5,592 bases of DNA from contig CAKTVN010000118.1 in assembly GCA_934623545.1 (NCBI GenBank), forward strand, positions 1 to 5,592, written 5' to 3'. Each line of letters begins with the position of its first letter. The first letter of the stretch is position 1. Origin of the DNA: an uncultured Oscillospiraceae bacterium (GTDB lineage Bacteria; Bacillota; Clostridia; Oscillospirales; Oscillospiraceae). This document shows positions 1-4,995 of this stretch, piece after piece. Made by a program: the position numbers and the translations under genes. The notes beneath the pieces are model-generated. The model made no database searches. It saw only the letters and a list, made by a program, of their open reading frames with translations, and was not told the origin of the DNA.

Positions 1-22
1 AAAAGGGGCTGAAACACGCCTC

Positions 23-87
23 CTGCGTCCTCCGGACGCAGTTACCTCCGCGCCTTTGGCGCGGCATCCCGCCCTCCGGGGCGGGAT
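23..87. repeat. Three tandem GC-rich hairpins (REP-like cluster, left)
   Basis: Three near-perfect inverted repeats follow one another: an 8-bp stem at 23-30/34-41 with loop TCC, a 7-bp stem CCGCGCC/GGCGCGG at 48-54/58-64 with loop TTT, and a 9-bp stem at 66-74/79-87. On the plus strand the last is followed by a short T run (87-90), so it could also act as a weak terminator for a gene arriving from the left. On the minus strand the cluster lies between the T-box terminator and the gene that the T-box should control, so it would form part of that gene's leader. The CCGCGCC-NNN-GGCGCGG hairpin, next to a CCGGAGGGCG hairpin, recurs at 5477-5513, which supports an interspersed repeat family rather than chance structure. 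Confidence 0.75.
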
Positions 88-92
88 TTTGT

Positions 93-143
93 AAAAAAGA
101 AAATACTCTCACCCCTGCGACAAAAGCCAAGGGACGAGAGTAT
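93..143 (-). terminator. T-box regulated intrinsic terminator
   Basis: On the minus strand the arms ATACTCTCGTCCCT (143-130) and AGGGGTGAGAGTAT (116-103) form a continuous 14-bp stem including two G-U wobbles, with a 13-nt loop, followed by TTTCTTTTTT (102-93). The 5' arm overlaps the segment (TCGTCCC) that would pair with the conserved T-box sequence in the antiterminator, and the inner hairpin GTATC-CGGA-GATAC (about 152-139) also overlaps it. Mutually exclusive folding is therefore directly visible. Confidence 0.92.
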
Positions 144-355
144 CTCCGGATACTTCGTGGTGCCACCCATGTTCAGAGGGCGAAGCCCTCCCTTTCTCCG
201 CGCAGGCGGGGCGGAGCTCCGGCGATTTCGGCGCGTGCGCCTTATACGCTTGCTCGGCGGATGTCCTTCGCGCTCTGCGCCGCAGGAGCCTTTCAGCATT
301 CTGGCTCCCTCTCTGACCGGCGCGCGGCGGTACTGCTTCCGCGTCATGGCAGGAT
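93..355 (-). ncRNA. T-box riboswitch, specifier GAC (Asp)
   Basis: This is a complete tRNA-sensing leader read leftwards. Visible elements in order: the Stem I kink-turn and lower helix ATGAC-GCGGA (346-338) pairing with TCCGC (261-257) followed by CGAG; the specifier-loop 5' side AGTA (334-331); the AGAGAG motif (314-309); the distal hairpin GGAGCC/GGCTCC (308-303/290-285); and the specifier side GAAG-GAC-A (269-262). Then come a stem just before the antiterminator (GAGGGC/GCCCTC, near 190-175) and the conserved T-box GGGTGGCACCACG (168-156). The UGGC bulge (165-162) would pair with a tRNA ending GCCA, and bacterial tRNA-Asp has discriminator G73, so it agrees independently with the GAC specifier. 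Family knowledge predicts that uncharged tRNA-Asp favours antitermination of a downstream gene, plausibly aspS or an aspartate-related gene off the left edge. The RNA begins only about 8 nt past the mgsA-like stop codon and no promoter is evident. Confidence 0.93.
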
Positions 356-362
356 TCAGTTT

Positions 363-779
363 TCAGCGGACGGACTTTTTGGTGCGCACCATCATGCGCC
401 AGTCCAGATCACCGCGCTGGAGCCCGAGGATCAGCATTTCTGCCGAGGCGAGGTTCGTCGCGCACGGAACGTTATAGGTATCGCACAGGTGGAGTGTACG
501 CATGATGCGCTGATCCTCCCATGGGTCGTTGTCGTTCGGGTCGGAGAACATGATGACGAGGTCGATCTCATTATAGGCGATGCGCGCGTCGACCTGCTGA
601 TGTCCCCCCTGATTTTTAGACAGGAACAGCGAAACGGGAAGTCCCGTCGCCTCAGAGACGAGCCGCCCGGTCGTAGCGGTCGCGGAAAGACTGTGCTTTG
701 AGAGGATGCTCTTATAGGCGGTGCAGAACTGCACCATGAGCTCCTTCTTTTTATCATGCGCCATCAAAGTGATATTCAT
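363..779 (-). CDS. mgsA: Methylglyoxal synthase homologue with altered active site
   Basis: The 138-residue product matches the methylglyoxal synthase family (B. subtilis about 137 residues). Active members convert dihydroxyacetone phosphate to methylglyoxal and phosphate in the cytosol. Matching segments include AHDKKKELMVQF near the N-terminus, TTGRLVSEATGL (36-47), ARIAYNEIDLVIMF (65-78) and ATNLASAEMLI (107-117). Key positions differ from family knowledge: the catalytic Asp of GGDQQ (E. coli D71) is His60, the active-site His of PHDPD (H98) is Trp87, the SGP loop is SKN (54-56), and the TGTTG glycine is Ala35. His8 (H19), Lys12 (K23) and Asp80 (D91) are kept. ATG 779 is chosen because it yields the family N-terminus, but its signals are poor: AAAGGAG lies 15 nt upstream and a weak AGGA only 3 nt upstream. 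It follows the minD-like gene by 141 bp on the same strand. The fold assignment is firm; methylglyoxal synthase activity is doubtful. Confidence 0.85.
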   Translation of the reverse strand: MNITLMAHDKKKELMVQFCTAYKSILSKHSLSATATTGRLVSEATGLPVSLFLSKNQGGHQQVDARIAYNEIDLVIMFSDPNDNDPWEDQRIMRTLHLCDTYNVPCATNLASAEMLILGLQRGDLDWRMMVRTKKSVR

Positions 780-920
780 AGGTCCTGGATCCAGCTCCTT
801 TCCAAAGTATGGGGCGTCGCCGCGCATTTGGTCCGCATCGGCGGCGCCATGGGGAAAGCGGGTTCCGCTCCGGAGGTCGCGGGGCGGAGAAAGCTGCAAA
901 AAGCGAAATTAAAAAGGGTC
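780..920 (-). other. Gap between minD-like and mgsA-like genes, no minE
   Basis: This 141-bp gap sits between two genes on the same strand. It contains no recognisable minE, no hairpin followed by a T tract, and no convincing promoter. Reading through in the mgsA frame is open back to a TTG near 899, but the implied N-terminal extension has no family resemblance and no ribosome binding site. The only signal seen is AAAGGAG at 801-795, the likely but distant ribosome binding site of the mgsA-like gene. Co-transcription of the two genes is plausible. Confidence 0.5.
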
Positions 921-1661
921 TCAGCGCATCATGAGCGGTATTTTTCTGCCGCTGAGGCGGCGCGCAATGTTCAGGCAGGCTCTTGCTGCGCCGTTTTCGG
1001 TGTAGAGCACGAGCGCCGCACCCTGCGCCGCGGCAAGCGTCACGCCACTGTCCTCCGGGACGATGCCCAGAAGCGGCAGACCCACGCCGTCCATGATATC
1101 ATCGACCGTCGCCTGCATCCGCCGGTAAAGCGCCGGGCGAACGCGGTTGACAATGAGCCGCGCCTCGATCGATGGGCGGTTTTTCAGCAGCACATCGGTC
1201 GCCCGCGCCGCGTCGCGCAGACTCGCCGGGTCGCTTGCGGCGATGACGAGCGCCTGATCGGCAAAATCCGTCGCCAGACGAAAGCCTGCGCCGATGCCCG
1301 CCGGTGCGTCGAGAAGCACCCAGTCAAAGCGCTCGCGCGCGGCGTCCAGAAGGGCGCCGAACTGGTGCTTGTCCAGCTCCTCCGCCGCCTCCGTGACCGG
1401 CGCGGTCAGCAGAAACAGGTTCGGGATCATGGGATGCGCCGCCGCGCTTTCCAGCGCGTACTCTCCGCGCATGACGGAGGTAAAGGGAAGAATGGGCTCG
1501 TCGCTCATGCCGAGCGAAATGTCGAGATTGCGAAGCCCAACATCGGCGTCAATGCAGAGCACACGGCTGCCCTCGGCGGCGAGACAGGACGCGATCCCGG
1601 CACACAAAGAGGTCTTGCCGGTACCGCCCTTTCCGGAGATCACGGATACGACCTGAGACAC
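921..1661 (-). CDS. minD: MinD-type ParA/MinD ATPase lacking the membrane-targeting tail
   Basis: The product has 246 residues. A deviant Walker A, GKGGTGKT, covers residues 10-17 with the signature Lys11 and Lys16, the same positions as in E. coli MinD. Switch I is DADVGLRNLD (38-47, Asp40) and the Walker B/switch II region is VLLDAPAGI (115-123). MinD dimerises on ATP at the membrane and, with MinC, restricts FtsZ ring placement. Here the protein ends at IARRLSGRKIPLMMR, where typical MinD proteins (about 265-270 residues) continue into an amphipathic membrane-binding helix, so that tail seems absent. No minC or minE lies in the window. The GTG start at 1661 is chosen because GGAGG lies 9 nt upstream and the protein then begins MSQVVSVISGKGG; an ATG at 1724 falls inside the promoter. 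Alternatives are another MinD/FlhG-like partitioning or positioning ATPase. Confidence 0.85.
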   Translation of the reverse strand: MSQVVSVISGKGGTGKTSLCAGIASCLAAEGSRVLCIDADVGLRNLDISLGMSDEPILPFTSVMRGEYALESAAAHPMIPNLFLLTAPVTEAAEELDKHQFGALLDAARERFDWVLLDAPAGIGAGFRLATDFADQALVIAASDPASLRDAARATDVLLKNRPSIEARLIVNRVRPALYRRMQATVDDIMDGVGLPLLGIVPEDSGVTLAAAQGAALVLYTENGAARACLNIARRLSGRKIPLMMR

Positions 1662-1670
1662 GCCGTCTTC

Positions 1671-1675
1671 CCTCC
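1671..1675 (-). promoter_or_regulatory. Ribosome binding site fixing the minD-like GTG start
   Basis: GGAGG reads on the minus strand 9 nt before the GTG at 1661-1659. This signal, with the promoter just upstream, decides for GTG rather than the in-frame ATG 63 nt further upstream. Confidence 0.85.
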
Positions 1676-1695
1676 AATAACTAAAAGTTACAGAT

Positions 1696-1724
1696 ATTAT
1701 ATACGAATTGCCGCGCAAATTCAA
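1696..1724 (-). promoter_or_regulatory. Sigma-A-type promoter of the minD-like/mgsA-like unit
   Basis: On the minus strand, TTGAAT (1724-1719) and a perfect TATAAT (1701-1696) are separated by exactly 17 nt. The predicted start near 1689 leaves a leader of about 28 nt with the ribosome binding site at 1675-1671. No other promoter is apparent in this leftward unit, so it may serve minD, mgsA and perhaps the T-box leader. Confidence 0.8.
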
Positions 1725-1770
1725 TACCGGAACGCGAATTCTTGCCGCGGTGCGGAGAATTTTTGCCCGC

Positions 1771-1809
1771 CGCGCACGCTGCCATTCAGACTTCCACCGT
1801 GCGTGCGCG
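1771..1809. repeat. 8-bp inverted repeat in the divergent intergenic region
   Basis: CGCGCACG (1771-1778) and CGTGCGCG (1802-1809) are perfect reverse complements with a 23-nt spacer. The repeat lies between the two divergent promoters, ending about 10 bp before the likely -35 region of the rightward one. Neither strand has a T tract right after it, so it is not a standard terminator. It could be an operator or a chance GC-rich dyad. Confidence 0.35.
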
Positions 1810-1818
1810 TAAAAAAGT

Positions 1819-1847
1819 TTTTCATTTCACAAAATCTGTGGTATACT
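1819..1847 (+). promoter_or_regulatory. Extended -10 promoter of the hydantoinase operon
   Basis: The -10 element TATACT (1842-1847) is preceded by TGG (1839-1841), giving an extended -10. A weak -35, TTTTCA (1819-1824), lies at 17-nt spacing. A run of A then T (1811-1822) overlaps the -35 region. Just downstream, CTGAAG (1846-1851) and CTTCAG (1868-1873) form a 6-bp inverted repeat spanning the likely transcription start; a regulatory role for it is only a guess. Confidence 0.7.
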
Positions 1848-1888
1848 GAAGCTAGACTGGCAAAATTCTTCAGAATGGAGTGGAGCTT

Positions 1889-3262
1889 ATGAAATACCTT
1901 CTCAAGGGCGGAACAGTCGTCGGCGGCAGCGTCTCGCGCTGCGCGGACCTTCTCATCGATGGCGAGCAGATCGCCGCAGTCGGCGAAAGCCTGAGCTGCG
2001 AGGACGCGCAGATCGTCGACGTCACCGGCAAGCTGCTTTTCCCCGGCTTCATCGACGCGCACACCCACTTTGATCTCGATGTCTGCAACACCACGACCGC
2101 AGACGACTTCGCCTCCGGCACGCGCAGCGCGCTGCGCGGCGGCACGACCATGGTCATCGACTTTGCCTGCCCGAACAAGGGTGAGACGCTGGACTACGGT
2201 CTTCGCCTCTGGCATCAGAAGGCGGACGGAAAGTCCTCCTGCGACTACGGCTTCCATATGACCATCGACGACTGGAACGAGGGCATCCGCGGTGAGATCC
2301 CCGCCATGCTGGAAGCCGGTATCCCGTCGTTTAAGATGTACATGACCTATCCCGCCATGATGATCGGCGACAAGGACCTCTTCCTCGCATTGGAGGAGCT
2401 GCACAAATACGGCGCGATCGCGGGCGTGCACTGTGAAAACGCCGGCGTGATCGACGCGCTGATCGAGCAGCACAAGGCTGCCGGTGAGGTCTCCCCCGCG
2501 TCGCACCCCGCCTGCCGCCCGAACGCCACCGAAGCCGAAGCCGTCGCGCATCTGCTGCGCATCGCGCAGGTCGCGGGTACGCCGGTCGTCATCGTCCACC
2601 TGAGCACGAAGGAGGCGCTTCAGGAGGTCATGACCGCCCGCGCGCGCGGGCAGAAGGTCTATGTCGAGACCTGCCCGCACTATCTGCTGCTCGACGATTC
2701 GCGCTACCGTCAGCCGGAATACACCGACTCCGCGCGCTACGTCTGCGCGCCGCCGCTGCGCACGAAGGACGATCAGGCGCTTTTGTGGAAGGCGCTCGCA
2801 AACGGCGCCGTCCAGACCGTTTCCACCGACCATTGCAGCTTCACGCTGAAGCAGAAGGATGCCGGAAAGGGCGACTTTACAAAGATCCCCGGCGGGCTTC
2901 CGGGCGTTGAGACGCGCGGTCTGCTGCTCTACTCGGCGGGCGTCGCCGAGGGGCGCATCACCCGTGAACAGATGTGCGCCCTGCTCTCCGAAAATCCTGC
3001 GAAGCTCTACGGTGCGTATCCGCGCAAGGGCGTTCTGCAAAGCGGGAGCGACGCGGACATCGTCGTCTACGACCCAGAGGCAGACTCCGTCATCACCGCT
3101 GATGATCAAATCTCCGCTGCGGGCTACACCCCCTTTGAGGGCTTCCGCACCCACGGCTCGATCGCGCAGGTCTGGCTGCGCGGGCAGCTTGCCGTCGACC
3201 ACGGCGAGATCAGGATCGGGCCGGTCGGCGAATACATCCCCCGCAAGCCGGGGCAGCTTTGA
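1889..3262 (+). CDS. hydA: Dihydropyrimidinase / hydantoinase-family amidohydrolase
   Basis: The 457-residue product has the length and motif order of cyclic-amidohydrolase dihydropyrimidinases, which open the ring of dihydropyrimidines or 5-substituted hydantoins in the cytosol. Binuclear metal ligands are all present: His58 and His60 in GFIDAHTHFDL, Lys149 (to be carboxylated) in SFKMYMTY, His181 in GVHCEN, His237 in VIVHLST and Asp314 in STDHCSF. The substrate tyrosine Tyr154 and ETCPHYLLLD (260-269) are also kept. The usual CSPPLR is CAPPLR (Ala287) and IPNG is IPGG (Gly335), so the substrate may not be dihydrouracil; hydantoin-type (HyuA-like) enzymes are the main alternative. ATG 1889 has GGAG 8 nt upstream; an in-frame GTG at 1880 overlaps that site. 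It is the first gene of a rightward unit and starts 27 bp before the next gene. No other pyrimidine-degradation gene is in the window. Confidence 0.92.
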   Translation: MKYLLKGGTVVGGSVSRCADLLIDGEQIAAVGESLSCEDAQIVDVTGKLLFPGFIDAHTHFDLDVCNTTTADDFASGTRSALRGGTTMVIDFACPNKGETLDYGLRLWHQKADGKSSCDYGFHMTIDDWNEGIRGEIPAMLEAGIPSFKMYMTYPAMMIGDKDLFLALEELHKYGAIAGVHCENAGVIDALIEQHKAAGEVSPASHPACRPNATEAEAVAHLLRIAQVAGTPVVIVHLSTKEALQEVMTARARGQKVYVETCPHYLLLDDSRYRQPEYTDSARYVCAPPLRTKDDQALLWKALANGAVQTVSTDHCSFTLKQKDAGKGDFTKIPGGLPGVETRGLLLYSAGVAEGRITREQMCALLSENPAKLYGAYPRKGVLQSGSDADIVVYDPEADSVITADDQISAAGYTPFEGFRTHGSIAQVWLRGQLAVDHGEIRIGPVGEYIPRKPGQL

Positions 3263-3289
3263 GCTTTTCCATGGAAAGGAGCCGTCGCA

Positions 3290-3547
3290 ATGAATGAAAT
3301 GGACCGTCTCCCGCCGGAGCTTCGCCCGCTCTCGCCGTGGACCTATTTTGGGCTTGAAATTCTCTACGCCCTGCCCGTCGTCGGCTGGATCTTCCTGATC
3401 TGCCATGCCGTCGGCAGCGCCAACATCAACAAGCGCAATTTCGCGCGCAGCTTTTTCTGCGTCTACGTCGTTGTGATCCTGCTCGCCATTCTGCTGGGCG
3501 TGTCCGGCGTGTTTTCCGGTCTGACCGGGCGCGGCGGCTGGGCGTGA
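3290..3547 (+). CDS. Small two-helix membrane protein, function unknown
   Basis: The product has 85 residues. It has a polar N-terminus (LPPELRPLSPW), a hydrophobic helix at about 20-42 (GLEILYALPVVGWIFLICHA), a short basic loop NINKRNFARS (45-54) and a second hydrophobic helix at about 55-78, then a glycine-rich tail. The basic loop predicts a hairpin with the loop in the cytoplasm and both ends outside. The pattern SPW-Y-G ... NIN+RNFARS resembles small uncharacterised clostridial membrane proteins, but I know no function. AAAGGAG lies 8 nt before ATG 3290. It sits 27 bp after the hydantoinase and 46 bp before the Pgi homologue with no terminator on either side, so it is probably co-transcribed. 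A role as a membrane anchor or transporter accessory is speculation. Confidence 0.85.
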   Translation: MNEMDRLPPELRPLSPWTYFGLEILYALPVVGWIFLICHAVGSANINKRNFARSFFCVYVVVILLAILLGVSGVFSGLTGRGGWA

Positions 3548-3593
3548 GCGCGCACGAACATCTCTGATTTTCTCTCCGCCGGAAGGAGCGTTT

Positions 3594-4889
3594 ATGCTGA
3601 ACGTTGAATTGTCTAATATCTGGAGCTGTGTCACGCTCCCCGATCTTCTCAGCCGGGAAAAGGACCTGTTTGACGCGCATCTGCATCTGCGCAGCAACCA
3701 GCCCGGCTTTGCGCAGTATCTTGGCTGGCTCGGTCAGTCCGACGCGCTGACCGCCCGGACGCTGCACGCGGTCCGCAGCGCAGCCGATGCCATCCGCGCG
3801 TCCTCGGACACGCTGGTCGTGCTCGGCTCGTGCAGCGCCGCGCAGGCGGCAAAGGCAGGACTCGATCTGCTTTGCGGGCGGCGGCGCCGCTTTGCCGGAA
3901 AGCCGCGCGTGCTCTTCGCCGGGAGCGACCTTTCCGCGCGCGAATGGCTCGACCTGTGCGAGCTGCTCGACGGGCACAGCTTTTCCCTGCACATCATCGC
4001 GCCCTTCGGTACGGAAATGGAGACCGCGATCGCCTCGCGCGCCATCCGCTGGATGATGGAGCGCCGCTACGGCGCAGAGACCAAAACACGCATTTACGTT
4101 TCGGCGCTGCCTGATACGCCGATGGCAGTCATGGCAAAGGAGGAAGGGCATACCCTCCTTCCGATGCCGTCGCAGCCCGGCGGCGCATACAGCGCGCTGA
4201 CCTCCGCGACGCTCCTGCCCCTGGCAGCCGCAGGCATCGACCCGCTGGAGCTTCTCGAGGGCGCGGCGGAGGCGTATCGCCAGTATGATCTGCGCGCGTT
4301 TGAAAATCCGGTCTGGATGTACGCCGGGGCGCGCTATGCGCTCTTCGGCAAGGGGCGCACGACCGAGCTGCTCGGCACCTTTGACCCGAGCTGCGCCGCG
4401 TTCGGAAAATGGTGGTCGCAGTGGGTCCTCCGCCATACCTGTCAGAGCGGCGCGGGCGTGCTTCCCATGCACGCCGACCTGACCGGCGATCTCGACGCGC
4501 TGGACCATATGCTCACCTCGGGGCGCTATCCGCTGTTTGAAACGCTGCTGCGCTTCCCGCCGCTGAGCGGTCAGAAGGTCAACGTTGAGATGGACTGGAA
4601 GGACTACGACGGGCTGGATTATCTCGCCGAGCGGACCGTCACGGACGTTGCCGAGGCGACCTGTCAGGCGATGCTTCAGACGCACGCCGCAGCGGATACG
4701 CCGATCATCGTTCTGGAGCAGAGCGAGACGCTCGATGCGGCGCGTCTGGGCGAGCTGTTTTACTTCTTCGAGCTTGCGAACGCGATCTTCGCCTGCGCCT
4801 GCGGCGTCGACCCCTTCGATCTGCCTGCGGAGCTTCCGACCCGCCGCGCCGCCGCCATGCTGCTCGGGCGACCGGAAGCCGAGCCGTAA
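3594..4889 (+). CDS. Glucose-6-phosphate isomerase homologue, probable pseudoenzyme
   Basis: The 431-residue product aligns along nearly its whole length with Bacillus-type glucose-6-phosphate isomerase (about 450 residues). Shared framework includes YLGWL (42-46), LFAGSDLS (107-114), EEGHTLLPMP (183-192), SALTSATLLPLAAAGI (200-215), ENPVWMYAGARYALFGKGRTTELL (from 237), DGLDYLAERTV (339-349) and FFELANAI...GVDPFDLP (391-411). Catalytic and sugar-phosphate positions known in the family are replaced: GGS is CSA (80-82), SKSGTTTE is APFGTEME (136-143), the Arg of GGRYS is Ala198, the catalytic Glu of GES is Arg280, the His of DLHSL is Asp301, the Gln of PFDQP is Leu410 and the C-terminal Lys is Arg417. 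Isomerase activity is therefore unlikely; it may bind a ligand or a partner. AAGGAG lies 5 nt before ATG 3594. It is the last gene of the hydantoinase unit. The frame is intact. Confidence 0.85.
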   Translation: MLNVELSNIWSCVTLPDLLSREKDLFDAHLHLRSNQPGFAQYLGWLGQSDALTARTLHAVRSAADAIRASSDTLVVLGSCSAAQAAKAGLDLLCGRRRRFAGKPRVLFAGSDLSAREWLDLCELLDGHSFSLHIIAPFGTEMETAIASRAIRWMMERRYGAETKTRIYVSALPDTPMAVMAKEEGHTLLPMPSQPGGAYSALTSATLLPLAAAGIDPLELLEGAAEAYRQYDLRAFENPVWMYAGARYALFGKGRTTELLGTFDPSCAAFGKWWSQWVLRHTCQSGAGVLPMHADLTGDLDALDHMLTSGRYPLFETLLRFPPLSGQKVNVEMDWKDYDGLDYLAERTVTDVAEATCQAMLQTHAAADTPIIVLEQSETLDAARLGELFYFFELANAIFACACGVDPFDLPAELPTRRAAAMLLGRPEAEP

Positions 4890-4904
4890 GCGCCATTCTT
4901 TTGC

Positions 4905-4918
4905 ATTTCCCGGGAAAT
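4905..4918. repeat. Perfect 14-bp palindrome upstream of a promoter
   Basis: ATTTCCCGGGAAAT is a perfect dyad with no spacer. It ends 6 bp before the -35 hexamer of the P-loop gene promoter and starts 15 bp after the stop of the Pgi homologue. No T tract follows, so it is not a terminator. Its position suits a dimeric regulator's operator; this is inference. Confidence 0.5.
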
Positions 4919-4924
4919 CTCCTA

Positions 4925-4953
4925 TTGTGCTTTTCACAAAAAGATGATAGAAT
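4925..4953 (+). promoter_or_regulatory. Promoter of the P-loop protein gene
   Basis: TTGTGC (4925-4930) and TAGAAT (4948-4953) are 17 nt apart, and TGA (4945-4947) makes an extended -10. The expected start near 4960 gives a leader of about 36 nt. This separates the gene from the preceding unit, although no terminator is seen between them, so read-through is also possible. TTGTG/CACAA (4925-4929/4935-4939) forms a small inverted repeat over the -35 region. Confidence 0.65.
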
Positions 4954-4995
4954 AAACGTGAACATCCATTGAACCGTAAAAAGGAGGAATGCCCT

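Noticed and set aside
23..87. Tandem hairpins as a CRISPR array.
   Set aside because: Units differ in sequence and length, there are no spacers of constant size and no cas genes.
42..347. A 101-codon minus-strand open frame starting with ATG at 347.
   Set aside because: It lies wholly inside the T-box RNA, whose conserved structure explains the sequence; the ATG belongs to the kink-turn region.
780..920. A degraded minE between the minD-like and mgsA-like genes.
   Set aside because: No frame in the gap gives MinE-like sequence and none has a ribosome binding site and start codon.
1662..1724. An ATG start at 1724 adding 21 residues to the MinD-like protein.
   Set aside because: That ATG falls in the -35 element of the promoter, while the GTG at 1661 has GGAGG 9 nt upstream and gives the family N-terminus.
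1771..1809. The 8-bp inverted repeat as a bidirectional terminator.
   Set aside because: Its loop is 23 nt and neither strand has a T tract right after the stem.
756..1892. A 378-codon plus-strand open frame across the minD-like gene.
   Set aside because: It is antisense to a gene with intact Walker motifs and also runs through the divergent promoter region.
1721..3697. A 658-codon open frame on the minus strand, antisense to the hydantoinase and membrane-protein genes.
   Set aside because: It has no family resemblance, an arginine- and alanine-rich composition typical of antisense reading of GC-rich genes, and it overlaps clearly recognised genes.
3426..4937. A 503-codon minus-strand open frame opposite the Pgi homologue.
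   Set aside because: It is a shadow of a strongly recognisable gene, with a low-complexity basic composition and no ribosome binding site.
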